This document shows, in pieces, positions 53,606-62,890 of a DNA stretch of 64,000 nt. Source of the DNA: Nitratireductor kimnyeongensis (GTDB taxonomy: Bacteria; Pseudomonadota; Alphaproteobacteria; Rhizobiales; Rhizobiaceae). The stretch lies in contig NZ_CP078143.1 in the NCBI RefSeq assembly GCF_019891395.1, positions 1 to 64,000 on the forward strand. The letters run 5' to 3'. The position numbers and the translations under genes are program-made. The notes under the pieces were generated by a model. That model was not told the origin of the DNA. It saw only the letters and a list, made by a program, of their open reading frames with translations, and made no database searches. How positions within the stretch are numbered: the stretch's first letter is position 1; every line of letters begins with the position of its first letter.

Positions 53606-56188
53606 TCAGCTTTCCTCGAGCATTTCCTTCACGACAGTCGCGAGCTGTTTCAGAGAGAAAGGCTTGGGAAGGAAGCCAAACTGCGCGTCCTCGGGCAAGT
53701 TCTTGGCAAACGCATCCTCCGCATAACCCGAGACGAAGATAAATTTTATGTCGGGTTGCGCTTTGCGCAGTTCGCCCAGAAGCGTAGGGCCATCCATTTC
53801 AGGCATCACCACGTCGGACACGACAATGTCGATTTTGCCTTCCAGTTCTTCAAAAATCTCAAGCGCCTCGATGCCCGAACTCGCCTCATGCACTTCGTAG
53901 CCGCGCGAAGAAAGAGCGCGCACACTTCCCATTCGCACAGCATCCTCATCCTCGACGAGGAGCACTCGGGCGGAGCCGGAGAGATCCTGCTTCTCCTCTT
54001 TGGCTTTTGCCGCGTCACTCCCGCGAACGGCCGCCTCCTCAGCTGACTTCTCAGCTTCGCTGGGAACGTGGCGTGGCAGGAAGATTCGGAACGTGGTGCC
54101 TTCACCCAACTCCGAATCGCAGAAGATGTACCCACCGGTCTGTTTTACGATGCCATACACCATGGACAGACCAAGACCGGTTCCCTTGCCGACCTCCTTG
54201 GTGGTGAAGAATGGTTCGAAGATCTTCTTGATGGTTTCGGGATCGATCCCGGTACCCGTGTCGCTTACCTCAACAGCCACGTAATCGGCAGCGACCATCT
54301 CGCGATAGGGGAATTGGGCGGATTCTTCAGCAGTGATGTTTCGGGTTCGCACCGCCAACTTGCCACCTTCCGGCATGGCATCGCGTGCATTGACCGTCAA
54401 ATTGACCACCACCTGCTCAAACTGACCGATATCGGCCTTCACTGGCCAGAGATCGCGGCCGTGTTCGATGGAGAGAGAAATTTCGCTGCCGACAAGGCGT
54501 GCAAGGAGCATTCTCAGATCCGCAAGCACATCCGTTAGATTGAGCACCTCCGGACGCAGGGTCTGCCGTCGCGAGAACGCTAGAAGTTGCCGCACCAACG
54601 AGGCAGCGCGATTGGCATTCTGCTTGATGTTCATGATGTCCGGGAAGGACGGATCCGATGGACGGTGATTGGTCAGTAGCAGGTCCGACGCCATGATGAT
54701 GGCCGTCAAGACGTTGTTGAAGTCGTGCGCGATGCCACCGGCGAGTTGCCCCACGGCTTGCATTTTCTGGCTCTGCGCCATCTGCGCTTCAAGCGCCTTC
54801 TGCTCCGTGGTTTCAACCGCATACACGATCGCGGCTTCCTCAGCACCCTCGCCGCCTTCATGGTCAACCACGGGGTTGACGTAGAAGCGCACATGTCGCT
54901 CGGCGTCGTCGGGCAGCATGGTATCGATGGGGGCGATTTCCGCCTGGCGCTGCTTGGCCCTTTCGAGCGCTACCGCAAAAGCCTCGCGATCGTTCTCATG
55001 GATGACAGTATCCAGCCTGATATGGCGTTCCACCGAATCGCTGTCGACGACGCGCGAGAAAAGCGAGAGGAAGGGTGCATTCGTCCGCAGAATCCGCCCT
55101 TCATGATCCACGGATGCGATCGCCATGGGTGTGGAGTTGAAGAAGCGGGTGAAGCGCACTTCGGAAGCACGAAGATCTGCGGATGCATCTTCACCCAACT
55201 GGCGATTCAGAACAATCGTTCGAGTGGCTCCAGGCGTTCCCTCGCGGCTGGCCGTCACGCGATGCATGAACCGCACAGGAAGAACCTCGCCGCCCACAGT
55301 CGACAAGTCGAGATCTATCACCGCATTGCGCGCTGTCCCCGGATCGGCCTTCACCGCATTGATCAGCGCCATGCCATCACCCGCAACGATTTGCGGCAGG
55401 CGGACCGCGCCGGGCACAAAGTTAGCGAGATCAATGCCCAGCCACTCTGCAAGCGTAGCGTTGATATAGGTCACTCGCCCATCGGGATCGGCAGAGAAAA
55501 ATCCAGCCGGCGCGTGGTCAAGATGATCAATGGCCTTTTGAAGATCTAGGAAAAAGCGCTCCTGTTCCGCACGTTCTTCCGAAATATCCGCAATTTGCCA
55601 AGCCGAGACCGGCTGGCGATAGCCCGGCAGCTTGAAAATCCGCGCCCACGTTCTGTACCAGCGCGCGCCCAAAGCACCACCGGGACGGATCGAGCGCGCA
55701 AGGCGGAATTCTCCATCACCTGGGCGTCCGTCACGGAGCCCCCCTGAGAGTTTTTCCACCACCGGTGCGGCTTCCGGATTGTCTGCCAGCAACGCATCGA
55801 CGGTTTTGACATCCGCCACCGATGTCGCACCCGTCATTTGTGCATAAGCATTGTTGGCGTAAAGGATGCGGCCCTTGGCGTCCGCAACCACGAGGCCCTC
55901 CTCCATGGAATCGACAAACGCCCTGGAGAGTTCACTTCCTGCCGAACGGGGGGCGACCTGCACGAACCCGATCGCTGTCGCGAACAGGAAACCCACGCCG
56001 ATCATCGCCAAAACGCCAAGAAGCCCAAGCAGGAACGGATCCCCGAGGCGTTCGCGGAATACGGAGAAAGCGATCGCGGAAAGCGTCAAAATCACGATGA
56101 AAATAATCAGCCGCGTGATGGCACCTGGTCGAGAGCTCTGGTCGACGATCGGTGCTGCGTGGATTTCTCCCCCGGTCTGCTTGGCCAT
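53606..56188 (-). CDS. cckA: Hybrid histidine kinase CckA
   Basis: An 860-residue cell-cycle kinase. Two membrane segments (about residues 22-45 and 52-75) are followed by PAS domains (about 90-190, 215-330 and 345-470), the DHp helix with the phospho-accepting His in LAGGIAHDFNNVLT, the HATPase with N box (NLTVNARDAMPEGG), G1 (DTGTGI) and G2 (GKGTGLGLSMVYG), and a receiver domain (about 740-860) with DEDAVR and phosphoacceptor Asp in DIVVSDVVMPEMDG. Through ChpT it phosphorylates CtrA. The start at 56188 was preferred over a longer frame. It is divergent from the FliO-type gene. Confidence 0.95.
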   Translation of the reverse strand: MAKQTGGEIHAAPIVDQSSRPGAITRLIIFIVILTLSAIAFSVFRERLGDPFLLGLLGVLAMIGVGFLFATAIGFVQVAPRSAGSELSRAFVDSMEEGLVVADAKGRILYANNAYAQMTGATSVADVKTVDALLADNPEAAPVVEKLSGGLRDGRPGDGEFRLARSIRPGGALGARWYRTWARIFKLPGYRQPVSAWQIADISEERAEQERFFLDLQKAIDHLDHAPAGFFSADPDGRVTYINATLAEWLGIDLANFVPGAVRLPQIVAGDGMALINAVKADPGTARNAVIDLDLSTVGGEVLPVRFMHRVTASREGTPGATRTIVLNRQLGEDASADLRASEVRFTRFFNSTPMAIASVDHEGRILRTNAPFLSLFSRVVDSDSVERHIRLDTVIHENDREAFAVALERAKQRQAEIAPIDTMLPDDAERHVRFYVNPVVDHEGGEGAEEAAIVYAVETTEQKALEAQMAQSQKMQAVGQLAGGIAHDFNNVLTAIIMASDLLLTNHRPSDPSFPDIMNIKQNANRAASLVRQLLAFSRRQTLRPEVLNLTDVLADLRMLLARLVGSEISLSIEHGRDLWPVKADIGQFEQVVVNLTVNARDAMPEGGKLAVRTRNITAEESAQFPYREMVAADYVAVEVSDTGTGIDPETIKKIFEPFFTTKEVGKGTGLGLSMVYGIVKQTGGYIFCDSELGEGTTFRIFLPRHVPSEAEKSAEEAAVRGSDAAKAKEEKQDLSGSARVLLVEDEDAVRMGSVRALSSRGYEVHEASSGIEALEIFEELEGKIDIVVSDVVMPEMDGPTLLGELRKAQPDIKFIFVSGYAEDAFAKNLPEDAQFGFLPKPFSLKQLATVVKEMLEES

Positions 56189-56429
56189 GCGTTTCCCGTC
56201 TGTCGCGCCCAATCCCTGCCGGGCTCCACGCGAAGCCGGCCTCACCGGGATATATCAGGGCTCCCCGCATCTGCAAGCGTACACGTGTAATCGAACCGCA
56301 AATCGCCATTCTTTGCGCGAATTTTGCTGCTGAAAACCGTTCTGGCACGCGATGGCAAGTCTCCCATGGGTTGCCGCGTGGCTACGAGACGCATAATTTG
56401 ACGGATCTAATTGAAAGCGGAGTGAACGA

Positions 56430-57269
56430 ATGCGCGATTGGCTTGTGGGAATATTTGGAGAGGCTTACGCAACCGCGGCCTTCTGGACGATCATTCTCAT
56501 TGCCGTGGCCATTGTTCTTCTCGTCTTTGTAAGGGTGAATCGCCGTTTTACTGCTGGCACCTTTATTTCCGGCTCGCGCAACAGGCAGCCACGTCTGGCT
56601 GTTACAGACGCCACTCCCGTGGACAACAATAGGCGCCTTGTTCTGGTGCGCCGCGACGAAGTGGAACACCTCATTCTCATAGGCGGGCCGACCGATCTGG
56701 TGATTGAAGCCAATATCGGGCAGGCGAATGCTGAAAAGGTGACCCCCAAGGTCCCTACCCGCGAGAAGCAGCCTTCGCAGGATAAGCCGGAGCCGTTGGT
56801 GGTCGAAGAACCCAGCAGCGAGAGAGACTTCCCCCGCTCTACTCCCTCTTCCGGAAGACCGGAAATGCCAGAATTCGGCCACAGGCCCGCAACGCCGGAC
56901 CGAGAGATTCAGATAGCCAGCCGTTCGACGGCAACTCCTGCCCCGCGACGTTACCCGGCCGAGGCAACGCAGGCTGCCCGTGATTCCGTTACATCGATCT
57001 CTTCGCGGCCCGCCGTTGCAGCGACGTCTGCTGGGACTCTCGCCTCGGTGACGACCCCCGCCCCCAAGCGGGAGCCGGATGTCGAGCACGTCAGTGACAA
57101 ACTGCAAGTGCCGGACGATACGGAAGTGGCCGGCACAATCGACGCCCCTGTTGTCGACCTCGGCGTTTCACGTGCGCAGCGGCCCAGCAACCATGAGAGC
57201 ACCAACGAGCACACGCTCGAGGACGAGATGAGCAAACTTCTCGAAGAGCTGTCGGAGCAGAAGCACTGA
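56430..57269 (+). CDS. FliO-domain membrane protein
   Basis: A 279-residue protein with one N-terminal membrane segment (about residues 17-37, FWTIILIAVAIVLLVFVRV) and a FliO-like domain (NRQPRLAVTDATPVDNNRRLVLVRRDEVEHLILIGG in parts: RLAVTDATPVD, LVLVRRDEVEHLI). The remaining 180 residues are a Pro/Ser/Thr-rich low-complexity tail ending in a predicted helix (DEMSKLLEELSEQK). FliO helps assemble the flagellar export gate, but no flagellar gene is nearby, so another role near cell-cycle control is possible. The gene is divergent from cckA, with 241 bases between. Confidence 0.75.
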   Translation: MRDWLVGIFGEAYATAAFWTIILIAVAIVLLVFVRVNRRFTAGTFISGSRNRQPRLAVTDATPVDNNRRLVLVRRDEVEHLILIGGPTDLVIEANIGQANAEKVTPKVPTREKQPSQDKPEPLVVEEPSSERDFPRSTPSSGRPEMPEFGHRPATPDREIQIASRSTATPAPRRYPAEATQAARDSVTSISSRPAVAATSAGTLASVTTPAPKREPDVEHVSDKLQVPDDTEVAGTIDAPVVDLGVSRAQRPSNHESTNEHTLEDEMSKLLEELSEQKH

Positions 57270-57308
57270 TAATTGGCGTTCGACCATTTTCGAACACATG
57301 CAAGACAA

Positions 57309-57338
57309 GAAAAAAGCGCCAGCCCCGAGGGGTGGCGC
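57309..57338 (-). terminator. Terminator of the dksA gene
   Basis: On the minus strand GCGCCACCCC-TC-GGGGCTGGCGC forms a stem with a small internal mismatch and is followed by six T. It lies 40 bases past the dksA stop and is shared with the end of the convergent FliO-type gene. Confidence 0.8.
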
Positions 57339-57378
57339 GTACAAACAAGACAAACTTCCGTCCAAGCCTGTAACAAAA

Positions 57379-57795
57379 TTAATCGTCGCGATAGACTTTC
57401 TCACGACGTTCATGTCGTTCCTGCGCTTCGATCGACAGGGTTGCGATCGGGCGTGCATCGAGACGTTTCAGCGAAATGGGTTCACCCGTCTCTTCGCAAT
57501 ACCCATAAGTCCCCTCCTCAATCCGCTGCAGTGCAGCATCGATCTTGGAAATCAGCTTCCGCTGACGGTCACGTGCTCGCAATTCGATCGCACGATCCGT
57601 TTCGGACGACGCTCGGTCAGCGAGGTCCGGGTGGTTTGCACTTTCTTGTTGCAGTGCCTCGAGGGTCTCGCGCGCCTCTTTCAGAATATCGCTTTTCCAA
57701 CGCAGCAATTTCGCACGGAAATATGAACGTTGGCGCTCATTCATGAAGGGCTCGTCCTCGGTGGGCACGTATTCGGCATTACTGAGCTCATTCAT
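57379..57795 (-). CDS. dksA: DksA-family transcription factor lacking most zinc ligands
   Basis: A 138-residue RNA-polymerase-binding factor. A coiled coil (about residues 18-100, RQRSYFRAKLLRWKSDILKEARETL in parts) ends in the acidic tip DLADRASSETDRA, and a zinc-finger-like globule follows (EGTYGYCEETGEPISLKRL). The usual four cysteines are reduced to one: the second is Thr (CEET), and the last pair CxxC is SxxA (LSIEAQ). This is a known variant in alphaproteobacteria that folds without structural zinc. It mediates the stringent response with ppGpp. The ATG at 57795 was chosen over a longer frame. Confidence 0.92.
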   Translation of the reverse strand: MNELSNAEYVPTEDEPFMNERQRSYFRAKLLRWKSDILKEARETLEALQQESANHPDLADRASSETDRAIELRARDRQRKLISKIDAALQRIEEGTYGYCEETGEPISLKRLDARPIATLSIEAQERHERREKVYRDD

Positions 57796-58060
57796 CGAGT
57801 CACCCTGAGATGTTGTGACGCCCGCGCCTATATATTCACGCACCCCCACAACCACAAGCACAAAGGCCGCAAGCTTCACGCTTTTGTTAATTGCAGCGGA
57901 AAAAGTGGATATCTCCTACTCCGGAGGCGTGTTGCGTATAAACTCCTCAAACGGCATCAAGAAGTTTGACAGAGGGCGAAATGACAGAAAAACCGCGCAT
58001 TCTGAGCTCAATCAGCAGGGTTTTGGGCAAGTTTCCTACAGATTTTATCGGTTTTCTCTG

Positions 58061-58567
58061 ATGCCTCGGCTTCTTTTGCTTCGTCACGCGAAAGCCGGAT
58101 GGGCGGCCCCAGGCGTCTCGGATTTCGAGCGCACTTTGACCCAATCGGGTCGAAATGATGCCCGGAAACTTGGTTTGCGCATGCGCTCCAGCGATTTGAT
58201 TCCCGATCTGGTACTGTGCTCACCCGCAAAGCGCGCGGTCGAAACTCTCGAATTCGTTGCTTCCACGCTTTTCGAACAACCGCCTAAAACGGAGATGGTT
58301 CGGGAACTGTACAATTCCGATGCTGCCGATTACCTGCAGGCCGTGCGGGAAGCCTCGGCCGTCGAGACATTGCTGGTGGTAGGTCACAATCCCATGATGG
58401 AGGACCTTGCGTACGAGCTCCCATCCGCGAGCAGCACGCACGCAATTCAGGCGGCCGCCTCCGGCTTCCCCACATGCGGCCTTGCGGTCATCAGCTTCGA
58501 TGGTCCGCTAAAGGACGTGCGGCGCAATAGCGGGCAACTCGAAACCTTCCTGAAACCGAACGAATGA
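58061..58567 (+). CDS. SixA-type histidine phosphatase
   Basis: A 168-residue phosphoglycerate-mutase-fold phosphatase. The catalytic His is in the RHG-like motif LLLLRHAKAGWA, and the second His is in VGHNPMMEDL. The short length and RHAK motif are typical of SixA, which removes phosphate from histidine phosphotransfer domains or PTS proteins. It lies 71 bases upstream of ycjX, on the same strand, and may be in the same operon. The ATG at 58061 follows a weak ribosome binding site. Confidence 0.88.
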   Translation: MPRLLLLRHAKAGWAAPGVSDFERTLTQSGRNDARKLGLRMRSSDLIPDLVLCSPAKRAVETLEFVASTLFEQPPKTEMVRELYNSDAADYLQAVREASAVETLLVVGHNPMMEDLAYELPSASSTHAIQAAASGFPTCGLAVISFDGPLKDVRRNSGQLETFLKPNE

Positions 58568-58637
58568 GGAAACACTCTTCAATCACGGCTTCGGGTTCCT
58601 ATATGCAAGGTCTTGCGATTTTTGAGGATTTCGTCAT

Positions 58638-60119
58638 TTGGCTTCATTGACCACATACACCGACGAAGCACGGATCGCTCTCGACACACTGGCTGGACGC
58701 GCCGCCGGTCTCATGTCGCCATCGCTCAGAATTGGTGTGACAGGGCTGTCACGCGCGGGCAAGACCGTGTTTATCACCGCATTCGTGCACAATCTTCTGC
58801 ATGGTGGGCGCCTCCCCCTCTTCGACGCACAAAATTCCGGCCGGATTTCGAAAGCTTTCCTGGAGCATCAGCCCGATGATGCCGTGCCCCGTTTCCAGTA
58901 CGAAGACCATATCGCCGCGCTGGTCGAAAGCCGTGTCTGGCCGGAGTCCACACGCGCCATCTCCGAACTCCGCCTGACCGTTGAGTTTGAATCCGCGTCC
59001 GCCTGGAACCGGCTCCTGTCCCGTGGAAGACTATCCTTCGATATCGTTGATTACCCGGGAGAATGGCTGCTCGACCTCCCACTCCTCTTGAAGGATTTTG
59101 AGACCTTCAGCCGTGAAGCATTGGAGATGTCGGCCCTGCCTGGACGAGCAGATCTCTCAAAGGAATGGCGAAGCCAGAACCGCGATTGCGACCCCAATCA
59201 ACCAGCCGACGAAATGACCGCACGCAAATTGTTCGAGGCTTTCTCGTCCTATCTGCGTGCATGCAAATCTGATCAACGGGCCCTTTCGACCCTGCCGCCA
59301 GGCCGGTTCTTGATGCCCGGCGAGCTTGAAGGTTCCCCGGCGCTGACATTCGCTCCCCTCGATGTCCAGCCCGGTGCAAAGGCGAAGCCCGGTTCATTGC
59401 ACGCCATGATGGAGCGTCGCTATGAGGCCTACAAAACACATGTCATTCGCCCTTTCTTTCGGGAACATATCGCCCGGCTCGACCGACAGATCGTGCTGAT
59501 CGACGCGATGCAGGCCATGAACGCCGGGACAGAAGCCGTGACCGACCTCGAGCGGGCGCTGACCGAGATCTTGTCCTGTTTTCGTCAAGGCCGCGGAAAT
59601 CTCCTGACCGGTCTGTTTTCACATCGCATCGACCGGATACTGGTCGCTGCGACCAAGGCCGACCATATTCATCATGAAAGCCATGATCGGTTGCAGGCGA
59701 TTGTGCGAAGGCTTGCCGACCGCGCCATTGCAAGAGCCGATTTCTCAGGTGCCACAGTGGATGTGCTCGCCATGGCCGCGGTGCGGGCCACACGAGAAGG
59801 AACGGTGAAACAAGGGAGGGAGGCACTGCCCGTCATCATCGGGACACCTCTCAAGGGTGAAACCATCGCGGGTGACACCTTCGATGGCGAAACAGAAACG
59901 GCGATCTTCCCTGGTGACCTGCCTGAAAAGCCCGGCTTGATCTTTCAACAGCCCAAACCGGGTAAAGACGGTGGCGATCCCCCTGCGGAAGAATCGCTGC
60001 GCTTTGTAAGGTTTCGCCCCCCGCGACTGGAAAAGACCGCGGAAGGGATAACCCTGTCCCTACCGCATATCAGGCTAGACCGGGCTCTGCAGTTCCTCGT
60101 CGGAGACCACCTCGCATGA
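58638..60119 (+). CDS. ycjX: YcjX-family P-loop GTPase
   Basis: A 493-residue protein with a Walker A motif GLSRAGKTVF near residue 37 and the conserved SFDIVDYPGEWLLDLPLL segment (in parts DIVDYPGEW, a Walker B-like DxxG). This DUF463 family binds GTP/GDP and undergoes a fold change on binding; in enterics the gene belongs to the psp envelope-stress regulon. The TTG at 58638 appears to be the start. The stop overlaps the ATG of the next gene by four bases (ATGA), so translation of the pair is coupled. Confidence 0.92.
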   Translation: MASLTTYTDEARIALDTLAGRAAGLMSPSLRIGVTGLSRAGKTVFITAFVHNLLHGGRLPLFDAQNSGRISKAFLEHQPDDAVPRFQYEDHIAALVESRVWPESTRAISELRLTVEFESASAWNRLLSRGRLSFDIVDYPGEWLLDLPLLLKDFETFSREALEMSALPGRADLSKEWRSQNRDCDPNQPADEMTARKLFEAFSSYLRACKSDQRALSTLPPGRFLMPGELEGSPALTFAPLDVQPGAKAKPGSLHAMMERRYEAYKTHVIRPFFREHIARLDRQIVLIDAMQAMNAGTEAVTDLERALTEILSCFRQGRGNLLTGLFSHRIDRILVAATKADHIHHESHDRLQAIVRRLADRAIARADFSGATVDVLAMAAVRATREGTVKQGREALPVIIGTPLKGETIAGDTFDGETETAIFPGDLPEKPGLIFQQPKPGKDGGDPPAEESLRFVRFRPPRLEKTAEGITLSLPHIRLDRALQFLVGDHLA

Positions 60120-61174
60120 AGAGAGCGCCCGCGTCATTTCGTATAGATCCGCCGAAATCCGCCAATCCCGAGAAGCCGGCGAACAAACGGAAACCCCGGT
60201 CGATCGAACCCGGCAAGGCGGTAGCCGTGGTCGCAGAGAGCGACGATTTTTTCGCCAGTCCTGACCCGGCGTTCACTGACCCGCCTCCGGTCCCCCCTCG
60301 CCGCCGATCCCTGCTCGGGCGCGTATTCTTTGCTGCCTTCGGAATTCTCATTTCACTGGCGATCGGCCTGTGGACCGACCGCTTGATCCGCGATCTCTTC
60401 AGCCGTGCCGACTGGCTGGGTTGGCTGGCGCTCGGTGTAGCGACCATCGCCTTGATTGCATTGGTGGCAATCATCGTGCGGGAGATGCTCGGCATTCTGC
60501 GGCTCGCCTCCATCGAGACACTCCGCCGTGATGCGGCGGATGCTATTCTTCGAAACGACGCCAGAGAGGCCCGAAAAACGGCGGAGCATCTCATGGAGCT
60601 GCTTGCGCACAAGCCCGAGACGGCGGCCGGACGCAAAACCCTTGAGGGCCTCAAAGATGATGTCATCGACGGGGCGGACCTGCTGGCGGTTGCCGAGAAG
60701 GAACTCCTTGCGCCCCTCGACGCGATGGCGCGCACGCAAGTCTTGAATGCCGCAAAGCGTGTTTCAGTGGTGACCGCCGTCTCCCCCAGGGCGCTGGTCG
60801 ATATTGCCTATGTGCTCTTCGAGGCTGCGCGGCTGACAAGACGCATTGCAGACCTCTACGGCGCGCGTCCCGGGTTCCTCGGGTTTATGCGCCTCGTGCG
60901 CAGCATTGTCACACATCTTGCCATCACCGGTTCCATGGCCGCTGGGGAGACACTTGTGCAGCAGGTCGTCGGCCACGGGCTGGCTGCACGCCTTTCTGCG
61001 AAACTCGGCGAAGGCGTTGTCAATGGCATGATGACGGCGCGCATCGGCATTGCCGCCATGGATGCAGCCCGGCCGCTGCCCTTCAAGAGTGTTCCCAGGC
61101 CCGGCATAGGAGATTTTCTTAAAGCGCTGACGAGTTTTGCCACCAGCAAGAAAACGGGCTCTGATAACACTTAA
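60116..61174 (+). CDS. ycjF: YcjF-family membrane protein (TIGR01620)
   Basis: A 352-residue inner-membrane protein. A basic, Pro-rich cytoplasmic N-terminus (about 65 residues) is followed by two membrane segments (about 67-90 and 100-125, FFAAFGILISLAIGLW and WLALGVATIALIALVAIIV), then a helical region and the DUF697 domain with hydrophobic helices in the C-terminal third (VLFEAARLTRRIADLYGARPG in parts). It is the standard partner of YcjX; the 4-base overlap supports joint action in envelope stress. Confidence 0.9.
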   Translation: MKRAPASFRIDPPKSANPEKPANKRKPRSIEPGKAVAVVAESDDFFASPDPAFTDPPPVPPRRRSLLGRVFFAAFGILISLAIGLWTDRLIRDLFSRADWLGWLALGVATIALIALVAIIVREMLGILRLASIETLRRDAADAILRNDAREARKTAEHLMELLAHKPETAAGRKTLEGLKDDVIDGADLLAVAEKELLAPLDAMARTQVLNAAKRVSVVTAVSPRALVDIAYVLFEAARLTRRIADLYGARPGFLGFMRLVRSIVTHLAITGSMAAGETLVQQVVGHGLAARLSAKLGEGVVNGMMTARIGIAAMDAARPLPFKSVPRPGIGDFLKALTSFATSKKTGSDNT

Positions 61175-61372
61175 ACAGTTCCGAACTCGTTCACTCGAGA
61201 ACGCTCAAAGTGAGTCACAAAAGACACACTCGCAAAATATGATCTCAGGAAACTGGGCTTGATGCGCGCACTGGCTGCACCGAATCGCCTCGGTATGGTA
61301 GATAAAGCCTTAACCAATCTGCGGCAGGATTTCCGACAGATTTTGTTTTAACCTGACCTGGTTCTTTAGCTC

Positions 61373-61921
61373 ATGCTGAAATTCGCGCTCAAGCTTGCCC
61401 TTCTGGCCGCTGCTGCTGCCCCAATGTCCGGATTGCCGGGCGCGGCGGAAGCCTCGGAAAGCGAGAGGCGTTTTTTCCAGTCTGTCGAAGGCAGTTGGTC
61501 CGGTCCGGGCGAGATTGTCGCCGGTAAATACAAAGGCACGAAATTCGTCTGTAATTTCGACGGCGGCACGCCCGAAAAGAGTATCGGCATGGCGCTGGAC
61601 GGAAGCTGCCGCGTTGGTGTTTTCACACAGCCCATGAAGGCCAGTGTGGTACGCGAAAAAAGTGGCTACCGCGGCACGTTCCTGGATGGTGCAGGTGGGA
61701 AGGGCCTCGATGTCACCGGAGGCAAGGTCATCGGGAATGACGTGGTCTTCGCGCTTCACCGTTCATCACTGAGCGGCGCCATGCGTGCCCGCATCAGCGA
61801 CAAGAACACCATGCACATCACCATCTCCGTTCAGGTGAATGATGACATGGTACCGGTGATCGGAATGAAGCTGAAGCGCACGGGCTCCAGCAGCGGCGTC
61901 GAAGCCATTGCTCGTCAGTGA
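61373..61921 (+). CDS. Conserved exported protein of unknown function
   Basis: A 182-residue protein with a signal peptide (ALKLALLAAAAAPMSGLPGAAEA) and a mature region of repeated beta strands (GSWSGPGEIVAGKYKGTKFVCNFDGG in parts). Two Cys (FVCNF and SCRVG) are 21 residues apart and could form one disulfide. It ends in a Ser/Gly-rich tail. I do not recognise a named family, although similar exported proteins seem common in Rhizobiales. It stands alone, 199 bases after ycjF. Confidence 0.75.
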   Translation: MLKFALKLALLAAAAAPMSGLPGAAEASESERRFFQSVEGSWSGPGEIVAGKYKGTKFVCNFDGGTPEKSIGMALDGSCRVGVFTQPMKASVVREKSGYRGTFLDGAGGKGLDVTGGKVIGNDVVFALHRSSLSGAMRARISDKNTMHITISVQVNDDMVPVIGMKLKRTGSSSGVEAIARQ

Positions 61922-61952
61922 CCGAACACGCCACGGGCAAGCGTTCTCGTTT

Positions 61953-61985
61953 GAGAATTGAGAATTGAGAATTGAGAATTGAGAA
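61953..61985. repeat. Tandem heptamer repeat (GAGAATT, 4.7 copies)
   Basis: Four exact copies of GAGAATT (61953-61980) are followed by GAGAA, in the gap between the exported-protein gene and the end of folK. Tandem 7-mers can slip during replication, so copy number may vary between strains. Confidence 0.9.
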
Positions 61986-61998
61986 AAGCCGGTAGCGG

Positions 61999-62514
61999 CT
62001 AATTGTTGTCTTCGCCGACATGCCACCACGCGCCGTCTGGCGTGATACGTTGCATGCCGCTTTGATCGAGCGTTCCCACAAGCGCCTCAATCGATTTTCC
62101 GCCAATCTCCCGTGCCGGCGCAATCTCTGCCAGCGGAGCAAGCACAAAAGCACGCTCGGCCATTCGTGGATGCGGTATCGTCAGCCCGGCATCATCCACC
62201 ACGAAATCCCCGTAAAACAAAATGTCCACGTCAATGGGGCGCGGGCCCCAGCGCTCCTGACGCACACGCTTGAGAGCGCGCTCAATCGTCAGGCATTGTT
62301 CAAGGAGGGGATAGGGAGCAAGATTGGTACGCACCCAGGCAACAGCGTTGAGAAAATCAGGTTGATCGAGCTTGCCCCAAGGAGGCGTGCGGTAGAGCGA
62401 CGAAACCGAATGGACTTCGGTGTCATCCCTTGCATCCAACGTAGACAAGACCAACTGCATCGCTTGACGAGGATCGCCGACATTGCCGCCCAACCCCAGA
62501 TAGACATCCTGCAT
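61999..62514 (-). CDS. folK: HPPK (6-hydroxymethyl-7,8-dihydropterin pyrophosphokinase)
   Basis: A 171-residue enzyme of folate synthesis that activates the pterin with ATP. The pattern is YLGLGGNVGDP, then FLNAVAWV, RWGPRPIDVDILFYG and IPHPRMAERAFVLAPLAEI, all family hallmarks including the metal-binding DVD. The ATG at 62514 is one base past the folB stop (TAA-G-ATG), so the genes are coupled. folP, folB and folK form one operon in the order of use of products. Confidence 0.95.
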   Translation of the reverse strand: MQDVYLGLGGNVGDPRQAMQLVLSTLDARDDTEVHSVSSLYRTPPWGKLDQPDFLNAVAWVRTNLAPYPLLEQCLTIERALKRVRQERWGPRPIDVDILFYGDFVVDDAGLTIPHPRMAERAFVLAPLAEIAPAREIGGKSIEALVGTLDQSGMQRITPDGAWWHVGEDNN

Positions 62515-62515
62515 C

Positions 62516-62878
62516 TTATTGCGGCCAGGCCAGGGAAACCTCGACATAGTCCAGCACTCCCGGGACGGGTGCATTGGGCTTGCGTATCGTGATTTCAGAG
62601 CGTGCGATCTGTGGAAAGCGAGAGGCCAGCGCTTGTGCCACTTCCAGCGCCAAAGCCTCGATCAGAAAACGGCGCTTGCCGGAAATGATCTCTTCGATGA
62701 CCTTGAAGGCAGCGCCGTAATCAACCGTTCCTTCAAGAGAATCGTCGCTCAGGGCCCGCCCGGGCTCTACGATCAGCTCTGCGTCCACATAGAAACGCTG
62801 CCCCAGGCGCTCCTCTTCGTCATGCACGCCGTGTCGCGCGAAGAAAGCGCAATTCTTCATCCGGATTACATACATCAT
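62516..62878 (-). CDS. folB: Dihydroneopterin aldolase
   Basis: A 120-residue enzyme that makes 6-hydroxymethyl-dihydropterin, the substrate of FolK. It shows MKNCAFFARHGVHDEEERLGQRFYVD (in parts ARHGVHDEE, GQRFYVD), the central DSLEGTVDYGA and the SEITIRKPNAPVPGVLDYVEV ending with the catalytic Lys. The first two codons are both ATG (62878 or 62875). It starts 12 bases after the folP stop. Confidence 0.95.
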   Translation of the reverse strand: MMYVIRMKNCAFFARHGVHDEEERLGQRFYVDAELIVEPGRALSDDSLEGTVDYGAAFKVIEEIISGKRRFLIEALALEVAQALASRFPQIARSEITIRKPNAPVPGVLDYVEVSLAWPQ

Positions 62879-62890
62879 CGCCTCACCGGC

